Positions 1-52,340 of a stretch of DNA of 64,000 nt are shown here, in pieces. The stretch comes from Glandiceps talaboti (taxonomy: Eukaryota > Hemichordata > Enteropneusta > Spengelidae). Both the position numbers and the translations under genes were made by a program. Numbering within the stretch: position 1 is the first letter of the stretch; every line of letters begins with the position of its first letter. The notes under the pieces were generated by a model. It was not told where the DNA came from. It saw nothing but the letters and a program-made list of their open reading frames with translations, and searched no databases. Location of the stretch: contig NC_135553.1 of NCBI RefSeq assembly GCF_964340395.1, positions 10,060,501 to 10,124,500 on the forward strand, read 5' to 3'.

Positions 1-1898
1 ATGATGTTTCTGTTCGTTATTGAAAAAGCTATCCTTGTACAACATCCAAAATAGACCAGTACCAGTCATTTTTCCAAAACATTGACCCAATATATGCAGT
101 ATTTATAGATGAATGAATAGAACCATATGATATGGTAGAGGCTCTAAAAGTTAGAGCAATTCTCAGTACCTAAAAATAGAATATTACTGCAAAGGTGAAT
201 CATAAAAATAATGAACATTCAAGTTCTTGGTTGACACTGTAACTTCACATTCATTTTGTCACGTGTGAAAATAGGTGGACCTTCTTGTTCTATTTTGGCC
301 TTCTAGCATTAGGTAAAAAAGCTATTGCGGGTTCTGAGAATTGTCATTCAGTTCTCCTAAAACAAAAGTAGATGAATTCATTGGTTGATAAAAGGGGGTT
401 TATTGTATGTCGTATGTTAAAACTGACATAAAATGTAAATTAAAATACACCAGACAAGAGTTTAAGAAAAAGCAGTCATGGATTTGTACAGTGTAAATGC
501 TCAACAGTTGACTCTTCCTGCAAGCCAAAGCATGTTTTTCTGCTGATGCACAAACAATGAAAATTTTCACTTTGTTTGAGTGAGTGTTAATTTATAGTCT
601 AGTTCCTATACGATTCATTACGATTACTACAATCATCTCCACCCATGTATAGGGAAATTCATTATTCTAGCAAAGATATTTGTGCTGGGTGAAGGGTAAA
701 CGACACATGTCAGTAGTAATCCATCACAAATTGAAATCGGTGCAATTGTTTAGTTAGAGAATTGCTCATTAACCGAACTCCATACACCTCTCCAGTTTGA
801 AACTAAAGTACGATAATGTCAACGTGTTTATATGAATGCAGTCAGGGGTAGAGTTCTGTGCTAGAATAACGACTTTCCCTATACGTGAGTGGAGATAATG
901 GTATTCATCAAAACACATCGTATAGGAACAAGACTAGTTAATTTAGTACTGTCATAGACTGGCACCAGTCCCTTGGGAAATCGTTTTGTTCTGTCTCATA
1001 ATTTTTTAATTTGTTATTCATTTCTAGTTTTTTAAAATGAAAATGTCCTCAACTTTACTCCCAGTTACTAGTAGTGTCCTACTCTCTCAGTGTTGTATGC
1101 TTTCACCTGACTGTTTTCAGTCACTCGGTCAGGTCATCATTTCACACAAAAGAGCACAATTGTGTGTTTTTTTTCCCCCAAATATACTTTATTCAAATAA
1201 AAAATGAAAAAAGCCTGGAGACTTGAGTAAGTCTAGCGTTGTCATAAAGAGGACAGTGGGTTACAATGCTGCTGAGAAATCAACTGAAAACCATCAAGAC
1301 ATAATATTTTTAAGTGTATCTTCATGTTTATTAACGGTAACTTTAGTGAATTAATAAAAAAGAATGTTGGAAGATTTAGTGAAATTTGTTGTGTATCTAT
1401 TTCAGATTGTACCAAAATATTACGTTAAATTTGGTTCTGTTATTACCAAAATGTTGTCACTTTGAATAATAAACACCAAATGTAAAAATTTAATTCTGTG
1501 TTTCTCTAATTCAGCCATTTTGATTTTCAATTGTTAACATGGATTCTGACTTTTGTACCAGAGCAGTGTGTATGTGTGCAGGTATTATGTGGGAGATATC
1601 AGTGATAATTTGTAAACTTATGTACATCATGTTATTTGTCAATACTGTGTTCAAATTGTTTTGCAATGATTACCCTTGGCATGGACCTATAGTGGCACAA
1701 CTTACCTAGATACTTTCTTAACTCCCTTTGAGAAGATTGGTACCTCAATATAAACATTATAATGTTCCCAATCTTTGTTATAATTGATACAGAGGGCTAC
1801 TACGGACTCTCGACATGGATTTGATATAATTCCACTTTACCAACCAAATGTTATTATAGTATTATAAAGTTACATGTATTCTGACTTTGCTTCTACAG
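1..1898 (+). other. BTAF1: Part of an upstream BTAF1 intron
   Basis: I found no stretch that matches the missing N-terminal part of BTAF1. The segment is AT-rich, full of stop codons in all frames, and ends in an AG acceptor at 1897-1898. It contains one clear MITE (595-936). The start of the gene lies before the window. Confidence 0.75.
595..936. mobile_element. MITE with TAGTCT ends and 9-bp target-site duplication
   Basis: The ends are inverted repeats: TAGTCTAGTTCCTATACGAT on the left and its reverse complement with one mismatch on the right. Similarity continues inward for about 80 bp on each side. The element is flanked by perfect 9-bp direct repeats GTTAATTTA at 586-594 and 937-945. 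It has no coding capacity. The TSD length fits Mutator-like (MULE) elements, but the family assignment is inference. Confidence 0.85.
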
Positions 1899-32922
<31,024 letters not shown>

Positions 32923-33210
32923 AACAATATGAGACTAAAGTCACAGCCTCAGAGGTCTCCTTAAGTCTCTCAAATAAAACAGTATGTGACTAAGTCACAG
33001 ACTATGATCTCAGAGGTCTAAAATAGCACTGTATGAAACAGTGTGAATTTGGGATCTTAGTAGTTTCTCCAAGACTCTCAAATAAATGGTACAAGACAGG
33101 GTCACAGAGTATGACCTCAGTGGTGTCCTTAAGTCTCTCAAATAAAACAGTACGAGACAGTATGATCTTGATAATCTCCTTAGGTCTCCCAAATAAACCA
33201 GTATGAGATA

Positions 33211-33886
33211 GGGCGCGTTCAAGATACCATAACGTATGTCAACGGCTAATGAAATGGTGTTAAGTGTATCTTATCCGTAAATAAGGTTGTCCCACGAAAT
33301 ACCAAAATGGCAGGTTCATTTAGAATCAGATGTTTTCGTGTTATGTTAGAAATTTGTTATGTACTGTTAACAAGGGCGAGTCAGCCAATTAGCACATCCC
33401 ATTGTAGTTTCATCAGGACACGATCGGAAGCCTCGAAAAGTGGTCTATTTACAATTTTGTGAACTATTTATCGTTCTGTTCATACTATTAAAGTGATCTT
33501 TGACCTGTGACCCTAGCAGCAAGTGTTGGGTCATTAACTCACACGATGTTAAATAATTCATCTTACCAGTATACATGTCTACTTATATGGTTTTGCGCTT
33601 TCAAATGCGGTGATCGAAAGTATTAAAACAAATAATGTACGTGAACTTTCTCGGTTAAATGGGTTGAAAAAATTACTACGTTATGAGTACTATGCTCAAA
33701 GTTACATTCGCCAATGAAATGACTTTACGCAGACCTGGCATGCAACCATCTTGCTTTTTGTATGGCGAGTCATATCCCGAAAATGCACACCACCGTTAGC
33801 TTACGGTATTTTATCTTACGGTATTTTAGCCGTTCAAGAGGAAATGCTACCTAATGGATAGCTAACAGGATGTACCCTGAACGCGC
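33211..33886. mobile_element. Non-autonomous DNA element of about 680 bp, copy 1
   Basis: Inverted ends: GGGCGCGTTCAAGATACC on the left and GTACCCTGAACGCGC on the right. It interrupts the BTAF1 54-bp array. The flanks AGATAG and AGACAG may be a diverged target-site duplication. Other copies are at 40080-40752 and about 53800-54368. No transposase ORF is present. Confidence 0.88.
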
Positions 33887-36129
33887 AGACAGATTTTGAT
33901 CTATTAGTGAGTGGTCTCCCTAAGTCCCTCAAATAAAAGAATTTGAGACAGCATCATCTGAATGGTCTCCTTAACGTTTTCATATAAAACAGTATGATCT
34001 ATGAGGTCTGTAAGTTTCTCAAAACAAAACATTTACAAAGTGTTAGTATGATGTCAGCAATAATGACACTGCCAAATATTAGCATATTTACCCAAATCTT
34101 TTGTAGTATTGGAAATCACAACATTACTGTTTTAGTGAAAATTTCTCTTTTTAAAAATTAAAGTGACATAAGTTGAGTTTACAGTGCTTTTCACTTGGGT
34201 GAAGATACTGATGTAAAATGTCAGAGCTGCATAGCATTAAAAGTTGTCTTCTCTGGTTGTTAGCACAATAGAGGGCATATTAAATAGAAATTTCCTCATT
34301 ATTTTATTCAATATATACATTATTATGTCATCAAATCATACGTATTATGCCCGAATACCAAGTGAAGTGATGATTACATCTGTGTCAGTAAGCAGGGATG
34401 TAGAAAAAGGGTGGTAGCCGGCAAAATCTGCCGGCTACTCTGCAAATCTTGCCGGCTGCTTTTACGGGAATATGTCTTTAAAATTTCTTTGTTTCAACCA
34501 CTATACATCCATCGTTTGGGCTGATTCATGCACCTCTCTTGTAGGTATGACCACCTAGTTTTACAAGTTTAAAAGTAGCTAATAAAAGAAAATAACCCCC
34601 CAAAACAAATTTTAAAAATTAAAAAAATTAAAAAAAAAAATTATGAACTCAGCTTATGCCCTTTAATGATCTGAAAAAATACCACATTAACTGTCACAGT
34701 TTATGCTAATTTACATTTTCTAGGCAGTCAGAGATTTTTATGGCAGTTTGACTGGAATTTTCTGAAGATTTTCTGAAATGTATTTTGTTGTTTCTTTATT
34801 CTGAGATGCTTTTACTAAGCAAATGAGATGTTTGGAATTTGTACAAACCAGTAGTGAAACTACTTATAACGGATTAAAATTTGTTTATTAAGGAAATAGA
34901 TTATGGTCTGAATTGAAAATTTTCCATTATGAAAAAATAAAAGTGGTGATTCTATTCCATGTTGTACAATATGTCATTGAAATTGTATCATTTAAGATGT
35001 AGTTTGAAATACATACAATGTATGTCAAGTACCTTTTCTTGTACAACACAAGGGATGGTAGCACACAATTGCAACTCAGACATTCAGTGTGCTAGTGACC
35101 TTTGACCCAATTGACCTTTGATCTTGATGTGGCAGATGCAATGTATGTTAAGTACAATACCAGGCAAGTTAAAAGAGAAAAGTAAACTTATGTAAATATG
35201 TGTTTAATTTACCCCTATGTCTGTGTATCTTAATATAGTCACTGTGATAGAAATATTGCGACATTGTGAAATCAAATTTCTGTCATTTATACTTGAAGTG
35301 AAAGAGTGAGAATGGATTTTTCAAACATTTTTTAACATACTAACACCTTGGAAATATTATGGCAAACATTTGCTGTTACTTTGTTCAAGAAAAAAAAAAT
35401 CAATCAGGGGTCACTAAATTTTTGAAGTAGAGGTCAAAATAGTATCAAATTAAGCCATTGTTAAATCCAACATGGCCGCCGAATATTGTGTTTTAACCTG
35501 TATGGGGAAAATATAAGACAATGAATTTCCTTGAAAACAAGATGGTGAACTCCCAGTTTTCTTTTATTATTTCAAAAAGGACCAGGAACAGGTTTTCATA
35601 TGGCAAAGTTTGGAGAGATTTTAACAACTCTGATTTTCAGGGAATTGTCCCAAGGTGCAATCAAGTTTACTGATCAATTCTATGTTTTGCATTCCAGGAC
35701 CATATTTACGATATTTCAGGAAGAAATTATTAAAACTGACACTGTCAAAAGTTTAATATTATTTGAAATTACTGTAAGCTTCTTTCTGCAGTCAACAGTG
35801 TAGGGATAGCATGGCAAACACGTATGTATACAAAATAGCACTGAACTGGAACCCAATCAAAACTTGATGAAATATCACAGGTTTTCAAACCTTACTGTCA
35901 GTTATCAAAATGAAAATTTGTTTTCAATTATTTTCCTTGATTGTATTTCCCTTGTGATATGATGTAGAGTAGTGTGGCGCCAGAGTTGTTAAATGTGTTG
36001 AAAAGCCTTCCTCTATATCACTCAAAACATACTAAAGGATGTAAACAATTTATAATTAAACAGTCTGTTTCAAACTTTGCTTTGAGAATAAAAAACACAT
36101 TTGCATAACAAATAACACAGTAACTGTTG

Positions 36130-36240
36130 TTTCACTTCTAGGAAATTCATTTCTAGAGAATTATGCATGTTCTAGGAAATTATTAATTTCCAGAGAATTA
36201 TGCATATTCTAGGAAATTATTCATTTCCAGAGAATATATT
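36130..36240. repeat. 44-bp tandem repeat, about 2.5 copies
   Basis: The unit contains TTCTAGGAAATTCATTTC and AGAGAATTATGCAT. Copies are imperfect. Confidence 0.82.
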
Positions 36241-36268
36241 TATATATATAACCATTTACCCCCAGTTT

Positions 36269-36708
36269 AAAACTACACTATAGCTGTCTTAAACTGGGGC
36301 ATTGTGTTTTCGATCAGACAACTAACAATATATTTTGCAGAAAATTGTCAATATACCGAAAATTAGACATTGTACATGTTAATTAAAGGTCAGTTTTATC
36401 CAAAAGTACAGTAACAGGTTGAAATCATGATGTTATTGGGGTGCTGATTTTAGGGTGTGGACCCAAAGACAATTTGATTGGATTTCTAAGTTGTACCATA
36501 GACAGTGGAGAAGAAACTCCCATGTCTATGGTTGTACCATGTATTATGTGTGTACAGCTACACAAAAATACTTACCCACAGGTAAATCAATGCTGTTCAG
36601 GTGTACACTATTTTGAGTAAGTCATTATTCTAACTAATCAGTTCCCAAAAAATCATTCCGGTTGTCAATTGTTTGTATTACACCAACAATCAGCTGTTTT
36701 TAAAGTAT
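36269..36708. mobile_element. MITE-like element, copy 2
   Basis: The interior matches 28258-28620, including CAGACAACTAACAATATAT, ACAGGTTGAAAT and GGGTGTGGACCCAAA. The ends are more diverged and the right boundary is approximate. Confidence 0.65.
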
Positions 36709-37078
36709 GCAAGCAAAGATTTCTTTAATAGCCCAGTTCCATAATGGCATCAGTTAATTGTTTGATTTCTCTGAAATCATTCATTTCTAAGAAATGCAAA
36801 TATGTAACTGCCCGTCATTTATATTGTTACAACAATAGACAGCTTTCATACCTTTAAAATGTACAGGCAAAGATTTCTGAGCAAAGTCTACCCACAATGG
36901 ACTTGTGATCAACTGTGTTTTATTAAAGAGACAAAAATCTGATTATATGAATCAAATGAATAAGTAAGTAACCTTTCTGAAAATACTGAATATTTCAGCA
37001 AGTTTCCCTTCATTGATTACTTGTATGTGTGGTTACTGTAAAATGTGGCTGGATTATAATATTTGAAGCTTCAATCAT

Positions 37079-37479
37079 TAAAGGGGAACACCACTCATAA
37101 ACTATGGGTTCTGATGAGTCATTTCATCTACAATTGCGATTTCAGAGAAACATCATGTTGATCTTGTGCTATGGACTATTGCATCATGGGAGTCAGCTGA
37201 AATAATATATTCAACTTGCACACTGAATATTCATGAGTCCTGAGTGCCTATACCCATTCAGTGTAAAAAATCTCATGAATATACCCATTCAGTGTAAAAA
37301 ATCTCATGAATATTCATTTTGTAACGTAAATATATTTCTGTTGACTCCCATGATGCAATAGCCCACATACCATATAAAGGCAGAAGATCAACGTGATGTT
37401 TTTCTGAAATCACAAGTAAATCTCCAGAATCCGTAGTTTAAGAAAATGACTTAATTTCCAGGAGTGGTATTCCCCTTTA
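37079..37479. mobile_element. MITE, AAAGGGGAACACC family, copy 3
   Basis: The most complete copy: left end AAAGGGGAACACCACTC, right end GAGTGGTATTCCCCTTT. It contains an internal tandem duplication of about 31 bp (ATACCCATTCAGTGTAAAAA followed by ATCTCATGA, twice). Confidence 0.87.
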
Positions 37480-38097
37480 GTCATTCCAGATTCCATACTT
37501 CTCAACACACTTGACTGTAATATTGGCGACTGTAAACACTGCAACAAGGCTCACAAAACAGTTCAAACATGTACATTAAGACTCAACAAAGGATTTTACG
37601 TCTTGTTGCAGATCTCATGAGATATGCCTAAGCAACAATAGCGATGATGATGCCAAGAATAGTGTTGCTAAGCATTTGACACTTTCAGCTTGACCACCCT
37701 CAAGTGGTTGCTATGGATGCAATGGCTCACACGGGATCTCTCGAGATCTGCCACGAGACGAAAAAACATTCATTCAAAGTTCAAACATACTCATGATTGA
37801 GCTCTCACACATAGCAAAATATAAGATTTTTTATAGCCATAACTCTATATTTAAAGCACTCTATATCAATCCCTGTTCAGCAGTATCAAACTAAATGACC
37901 CCTCTTAATTCTGTCAGCCATTGTGATTTAATCAGACCCAGATATCAGTGATAAAAGTTTAGAACCCTGGCTGCAGCTGTACAAGGTGAAAGAGTCAGCC
38001 ATGTGGCTAATATTTTACCTCTGCATGAGTCACACTCATCATTCAGTTCAGATTAGCTGACAATTAGCTGAAAGGTAACTTCCCCAATTGCTTGCAA

Positions 38098-38182
38098 GTT
38101 ATATATATATATATATATATATATAAATATAGTTATATATATATAGTTATATATATATATAAATATAGTTATATATATATAG

Positions 38183-38271
<89 letters not shown>
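38098..38271. repeat. Long (AT)n microsatellite
   Basis: About 170 bp of almost pure alternating AT, with four interruptions of the type AAATATAGTT. The Tyr/Ile open frame across it is an artefact. Confidence 0.97.
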
Positions 38272-38272
<1 letters not shown>

Positions 38273-40079
38273 CATGACATTCATTCATTTCAAGTAAACA
38301 ACACACACAACAACACAAAAATTACAAGGAGGCATTGTACTTTTTATTGAATTCATAGCTTTGGCATGATTTACTTCAGAATTCTATGTTTTGAAAAAAA
38401 AAAAGAAAAAGAAGAAAGCATCTGACTTTGGTGTTAGTGGCATACTATGATACTATCAACTTGTGCATGTGGTTGGGATACAAATGGCCATTGTCATTAG
38501 ATATATAAATCATAGTTAGAAAGCTGGCTGGCTTACAACATCCCAGTTTTTTTTGTATGAAAAAAGATCATTATGACAAGGGAACAACTACACTAATATA
38601 ATTACGCTTCTTCATCTTGGGTGGCAGAACATGTGAAATCTTTAGTATGCTTTGTAAATACTTGTAGAAGGCCAAAAAAAAGAAGAAGAATTGTTTTTGG
38701 TCAGCGTGTGCGCATCACTTAAGTACCCTCGCGTCGGTCTTTTTTTGTGTGTTTGCCCGGCCCATGCAGTTTGCAGATCTGGTGGGAAACACAAAAATAA
38801 CTCTCCCTACTTCAGTGAAGACAACTGCAGAGCCAATCATGAACAAGCAAATGACAGCTGCCCCACATACACACTTGCTCTGAAGTACTAAATCTAAAGA
38901 ACAGTAACTGCTATAAATAGTAGATTGAGTGAAAGGTTTGTTGAGAATTAAAAGAAAAATAAATTTGCACTTGTCGCACCACTTTACACAAACTGTCCTG
39001 ACCAGAACCAATTCTTTTTTCTTTCTTTTTTTTACCTAAATGAATAGAGGAGACAATATCTGTAACTTTTAGGCTATTTTCTTTATTATTAAAATGTACA
39101 AACAGGAAACTTGCGATGTATGTTGGATTTTCATTTTTAGATTAACACAATACATACTAGCTATCCTATTGTAATACAAGCTGTAACTATCCCAGTATGA
39201 CTTGACAGCCATTATCATCAATATTTTGCTGAAATCATCACATTTTCAGAGTGGACTTGCACTGCATGAAACTACTAGCTTATAATTGAGTTTGTTTAGC
39301 TTGGTTACTCACATGACACACAATTGGTGAATAGTTTGGCCCTTACTTTGAAAAACAAATGTGTTGCTTATTATATTAAGTATTCAAATTGACAAATTAT
39401 ACGCATTATTGAATAATATTATGAAATTCATACTTCAAACCCTATTTGGTACAAGGCTATACTTTTTAAATTAACGGTGATATTTATACTTCAAGTATCT
39501 CAGTAAAGCTGTGGACAAATGTGTTCTAACCAAAAGTACAATTTGTCAAAATTAAATAGCATGTCGGTGCTTATATAATTTAGAATCTCCTTACTGCATC
39601 AACATATGATGAGGGTACTTTTAATGTTTTCAAAAATAAACAGCAAAACATATTTTTGCTATAATTCATGTCCTAGACTACATTCTGAAATCTTTCATAG
39701 CACAAAAATAGGTTTTATATATTTCTGTCATACACATGTACAGCATGTTTTCTCAACTTTGGGTGTTTCTACTACCAACAGTTCACTTTGCAGTGGGGCC
39801 AATGATTGGAGAGCATTCATAACTGTACCTTTCTCATTGTAATCATTAAAGATATAGTGCCTCACCAAGGAAAGTGTTTGGCTAAGCCACTTCTTTCACT
39901 CTTTCCAGCAAAACTGTTTGATCTGATGTGCACTTCTCAAGGTATTCATGTGGAAAGAGTAGAAAATACATACTCACTCTGGTTCTTAAAGTTTGAAATA
40001 TCGGCCCAATAAATAAGTTCGGTGTCTGATTGCTGTGTTATACACTGATAGAGGGAGTCGATGTGTGCTTACATTTATA

Positions 40080-40752
40080 GGATGCGTTCAAGATACCTAA
40101 TGCATGTAAATGGCTAATGAAATGACTTTTGAGCGTATTATGAACTATCAAATAGGTTGTCCTGCGAAATGCCAAAATGGTGGTTCATTAGTATATAAAT
40201 TTTTCGTATATAAATACTAAAGATTTGGGTATTTACTCTTGATTTGGGAGAGTCGGCTAATTCGAACATACCATTACACTTACAGTTTCGTCTGGATACG
40301 ATGAAACCTTGAAAAGCTGTCTATTTACAATACCGTGAACTATTTATTGTACTGCTTGTACTATCGAAGTTATCTTTGACCTGTGGTCTAGCTTCAACTC
40401 ACACGGTCAATAATTAATCTTACCAGTATACATGTCTGCTTATATGCTTTTACACTTTCAAGTGCGGTGATCGAAAGTAAACAATAATGCGTGTGAACTT
40501 TCTCGGGTTAAATGGGTTGAAAAAATGACTGTTACGAGTACTACACTCAAATTTGCAATTGTCGATGAAATTACTTTACGCAGATATGGCAGCCACCTTG
40601 CTTTTTTGTACGACGAGTCATGTCCTGTGTATGCACACCTCCTTTAAAGGTGTTACCTTACGTTATGTTAAAGATGGGAACCATTACATTTAGCCATTCA
40701 AGACGAAAGGCTACCTAATGGATTACTAACGGGATGTATCTTGAATGCACCC
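40080..40752. mobile_element. Non-autonomous DNA element of about 680 bp, copy 2
   Basis: Inverted ends: GATGCGTTCAAGATACC on the left and GTATCTTGAATGCACC on the right. The interior shares CTTACCAGTATACATGTCT and GTGCGGTGATCGAAAGTA with copy 1. Confidence 0.87.
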
Positions 40753-42829
40753 TTGTTTTCATTGGTTGTTCTATTGTAGGCATAAGAAGACTCCCTAGCT
40801 TGCTGGCACAATGGAAAGTGACACATAATCACCTGACATTGGTCATTTCTCCCTTTGTTAGGTGTTAAAGGAGTAAAATGTCACATTTCAACATGTATAT
40901 TGAACTGTTGAATGCTGTGTACACAATTGTCAGATTTCATAAGGATAGAAAACTCCAAACAAGACTTAGTCATTTTTTGGAGAATACTGATGAGGCACTA
41001 TGACAGCTATAGTGTTCTCCACTGTTCTCTTACCAATCAAAATACCTTGTCAAACGCTTTTTTGTTGATATCATTGCATTACCTTTTTACAACGTTTAAG
41101 CCACTGGAATCAGTTCAGAAGTTATCTTTCTTTTTTGGATTTTTCAGTTGGTCACATAATTGATTTTTGTCATCAAATTATACAAAATATTATTACATCA
41201 AGTTGGAAAAAAAAATTCAGGTTACAGACACTGTCCCTCTGCATATGAATCAAACACCAGTACATAATGTAAATTTTTTGTGGTAAAATAACACTTCCTG
41301 CTCAAAATGTTCATACAATGCAATGTACATGTAGTTAGCATAATTCACATAAGCATGATTGTTCATTTAAATTTTTTAAATTTTATGTTTGAAGTGTAGC
41401 CATCCTCCTCAATACTCTAGGAAAACAAGGTAAAAAGAATATAGCATGCATATGCATTTCACTTCGTATGTTTAGCAGCATGTAACGAATACTAAACTGG
41501 GGAAGGCCGAGGGTAGGGTTATTAGAAACGCTCACTTAATTTCCATCATTACAAAAATATAGATCTCTAATATGCCAACACTCCATAAAACTAAATTTTT
41601 GCTAGAGTGGGATAAACACAAAACTAGAAACTAGTGCCAACATACAACAATTTTCTGAGCTCTGTGTTTTTTTTACCTTTCCACAACATGCAGTTTTCAG
41701 CACATTAATCTCCTTCAAGCTACATATTATTTTATTAATATACGGAAGTAATATTTTTATAAGAAAGACATCTTTCTTTGAAAAATCTTAAAATCTATTA
41801 ATATCTTAGCATTATTGTCATATTTCTCAATTGCAATATTTAAAAAAAAAAAAGATATTCACACTGGCGAGCATTTTTTGTCATATCAATAATTACTGCT
41901 TCTTTCCACAACTACACAGCTGAATCACGATCATATATCATAAGCTTTCATACCTCAAAATTCCTATATTTTGGTACAGCCCTATGGGTTGGTCGAACCA
42001 TTATCAAGGAAATAGGAATGAAAGGGTTGAAAGTTACAAACCATGCTCCGATAAAATGAACATCTAATATACCAGGGGGTAATCAAGCAAACTGTCATGC
42101 TACATTATTTTATAAGTTGGCCTACCAAAGAGTCAGCGGCTTCACATAATTTTCAGTCTTTACTACAAAGCAATGTAATACTGCTAGTTCTCCTTCATGT
42201 ACTACTACACCCTTCTATAAATTCATTACTTTATGTGTGCCATTTGGACACAAGACCACAGACAGATTTCTCCTAGGCAGGTGTGGATAAGTTATATTGT
42301 TTACCAGTCCCCCATCTTGAAGTTGTACATATATGTATGGATAAACCTACAAAACCAAAAACCTACTAACCATGCTTTTTACCAAAGTGACTGACAAAAA
42401 GTAAATATTTTACTAGTCTTAGATTTTGGAAGATAAACAAAGAGAAAAGCATTTCAGCACTTTTTTTTTCATTAATATTGTTTTTGACTTTAACAAAAAT
42501 AAAAAAATTGCCCACAATTTGTAACAGAATCTCAACAAAGCAGCAACAATGCATCGTAATAAAAATAAAAAAGATGCGAGAATGACAGGTTCTTTGTACC
42601 AGCCACTCTCACATAACAGAAAACAATTAACATATTTTGCAGTTGCTAAAGGTGTTTTACAGTTCCCAAGTAAATTATCCAGTGCCTATTTTACAATAAC
42701 TTTATCTGCTTACATGAATAAGAGTTGCACTGAAGTTGTCACCTGCCAGTAGTTAACTGATAGATGGTGCAATGATGATGACAATAGTAGAGTTGATAAT
42801 TAATTACGACAATGGCAACGATGATGATC

Positions 42830-42995
42830 ATAATGATGATGACAATGATAATGATGATGATGATGATGATGATGATGACGATGATGATGATGATGATGAT
42901 GATGACGATGATGACGATGATGATGATGACGACGATGATGATGATGATGATGATGATGACGATGATGATGACGATGATAATGATGATGACGACAT
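42830..42995. repeat. (GAT)n trinucleotide repeat downstream of GRB2 copy A
   Basis: Nearly pure GAT/GAC triplets lie about 215-380 bases after the stop codon in the gene's direction, and may be in the 3'UTR. The poly-Asp, poly-Met and poly-His/Ile open frames here are artefacts. The matching (ATC)n run in the other arm is at 63354-63472. Confidence 0.95.
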
Positions 42996-43210
42996 TGATG
43001 ACTACAACACCAGATAGGATAAGAGGCAACAACTTCAGTGAATTGACAACAGCTTCCATCTGAATCCATTTGAAGACTTATGCAGGTTTTTTTCAGGATG
43101 CGAGTTCTTCTTTGGAAGTGTCCACAACTGGATTTAGTACCATCACACAATGGAATACTTTGCATATCTTACAGTCTATGTATAATAAACTCCTGATGAT
43201 GTCATGTACC

Positions 43211-50788
<7,578 letters not shown>

Positions 50789-51299
50789 GTTTTCCTCTGC
50801 TAATGCTGTCTACACACGTACAAGTCCGCGTCCATAAACGATAGACGTCGGTCATGTCCGGCCACAACACTTATATTAGCGGTGTATTTGGTGCCCAATT
50901 CTCGTATTAATACCAATTTACGCAGCCCGGTGTATCCTAATAGATAATAAACGCTACGAAAATTCTTGAACGATCGATAAAAACTATATTTTCGAACTAA
51001 ATGTCGTGTAACTCTTCGTTGTTAGTGTCCAAATCGGCGTTATATTTTCATCAGATGGCCATTTCCCTGTTGACGCGTCACATATTCTTTCGCAATCAGG
51101 AAGTGGTGGGATTTTGATTCATTTGATATTTTCGCAAAATGTTGAGATCGAGTCACCCTGGAGAAAAATATTAAATATGTTGTATTTTTTTTCTTTGTTC
51201 AGATAAGTGCGTTTTGATGGCACAGTAGTGTGTGTGTGGTGCACTCTCTTTCGCACGCGGAGGGATATTCCCACGGTACGAGTAATATGGGCACTTCCT
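50789..51299 (-). promoter_or_regulatory. GRB2: 5' flank of GRB2 copy A (5'UTR/promoter, inside the arm)
   Basis: This is sequence immediately upstream of the start codon that is shared with copy B. No clear TATA box or initiator was identified. A segment of about 45 bp near 50939-50985 (including TAGCGTTTATTATC on the minus strand) is absent from the copy B flank. The promoter call is inferred from position and from conservation between the arms. Confidence 0.45.
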
Positions 51300-51909
51300 C
51301 CCTCGCTTGTGAAGGACGAGTATAAAGTTAGTCTCAGATTCAGAATCAGATTCACATTGGAGGACAAGAATATGAGAAATAGCGCCGAAGGCATTGTAGG
51401 TACTATGGACATGGTCTTATTGCTAGGTTTATTTGCATACATTTTTTTAAATATTTGTTCACTTCCCTACCCATCCCCGTTCTTATCTTTGTAATATACA
51501 TAATCATTTCACTGTGGCTAAGGGCGTGGCCATGGTTGCTAGGGCTAGTTGTGTCAAAAATGGTTTGAACAATAACTCCAGAATAACACCGCCAGAAACA
51601 TTCCCACCATGTTTCAGCCCCATTCACCATGTAGTTTTGAAGATTTAAGTTTTTGACCAAAATTGCATCATGTTGTGACTATACTCCTTTACACATCTCT
51701 AAATGCATCCCCAGCGATTCAGCCCAATCTGCTTGGTAGTTTTGGAATTATAGAATTTTGACAAAAAAGACACACTTTTAAACCTAATTTGCATATCACT
51801 GAAGGTATCATCATGTCATGAACAATTCTGAATATATAAAACACCCCTAAGAACGCTCCCACCAAATTTGAGCCCCCACCTGCCCAGTAATTTTGAATTA
51901 TAGACTTTT

Positions 51910-52340
51910 GACCAAAAAGGTATCATAAATGTATTACATGTATTAAATGCAAGCTACCCGGACCATCGCCGAGAAATAGAATGTATTTCATGCACCTCTT
52001 GAATGTATTAAATGTATTAAATGTATTAAATGTATTAAATGCAAGCTACCCGGACCATCGCCGAGAAATAGAATGTATTTCGTGCACCTCTACAATGTAT
52101 TAAATGTATTAAATCACAGACAAGTAAAGAAAATGCAAAGCTACCCGGACCACCGCCGAGAAATAGAATGTATTTCGTGCCGGGATTTCGTGCAAATCTA
52201 GAAATTCAATGTATTAAATGTATTAAATGCAAGGAACCCCCACCATCGCCGAGAAATAGAATGTATTTCGTGCACCTCTAGAATGTATTAAATATATTAA
52301 ATGTATTTCGTGCAGCCTTAGAATGTAAAAATGTATAAAA
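51910..52340. repeat. Nested tandem array in the spacer
   Basis: About four units of roughly 100 bp share CATCGCCGAGAAATAGAATG followed by TATTTCGTGCACCTCTA. Between them are runs of a 10-bp unit, TGTATTAAAA/TGTATTAAAT. This is a higher-order repeat. Confidence 0.88.

Larger units (their letters stand above)
34041..42565. other. Repeat-rich intergenic region
   Basis: I see no exon with recognisable protein similarity and no tRNA or rRNA gene. Open frames are short and lack codon structure. The region holds three MITE-like elements, an AT microsatellite and small tandem repeats, listed separately. At 34410-34460 the pentamer CCGGC recurs several times. A hairpin with stem GTACCATAGACA lies near 36493-36540. 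Confidence 0.75.

Noticed and set aside
38092-38277. 61-codon Tyr/Ile open frame
   Set aside because: Pure (AT)n microsatellite.
38691-38891. Possible small gene in the relatively GC-rich patch near 38700-38890
   Set aside because: Short frames on both strands, no recognised similarity, no splice or start context.
42772-43165. Long open frames of poly-Asp, poly-Met, poly-Ile and poly-His in several frames
   Set aside because: All come from one (GAT)n repeat read in different frames and strands. The same holds for 63183-63570.
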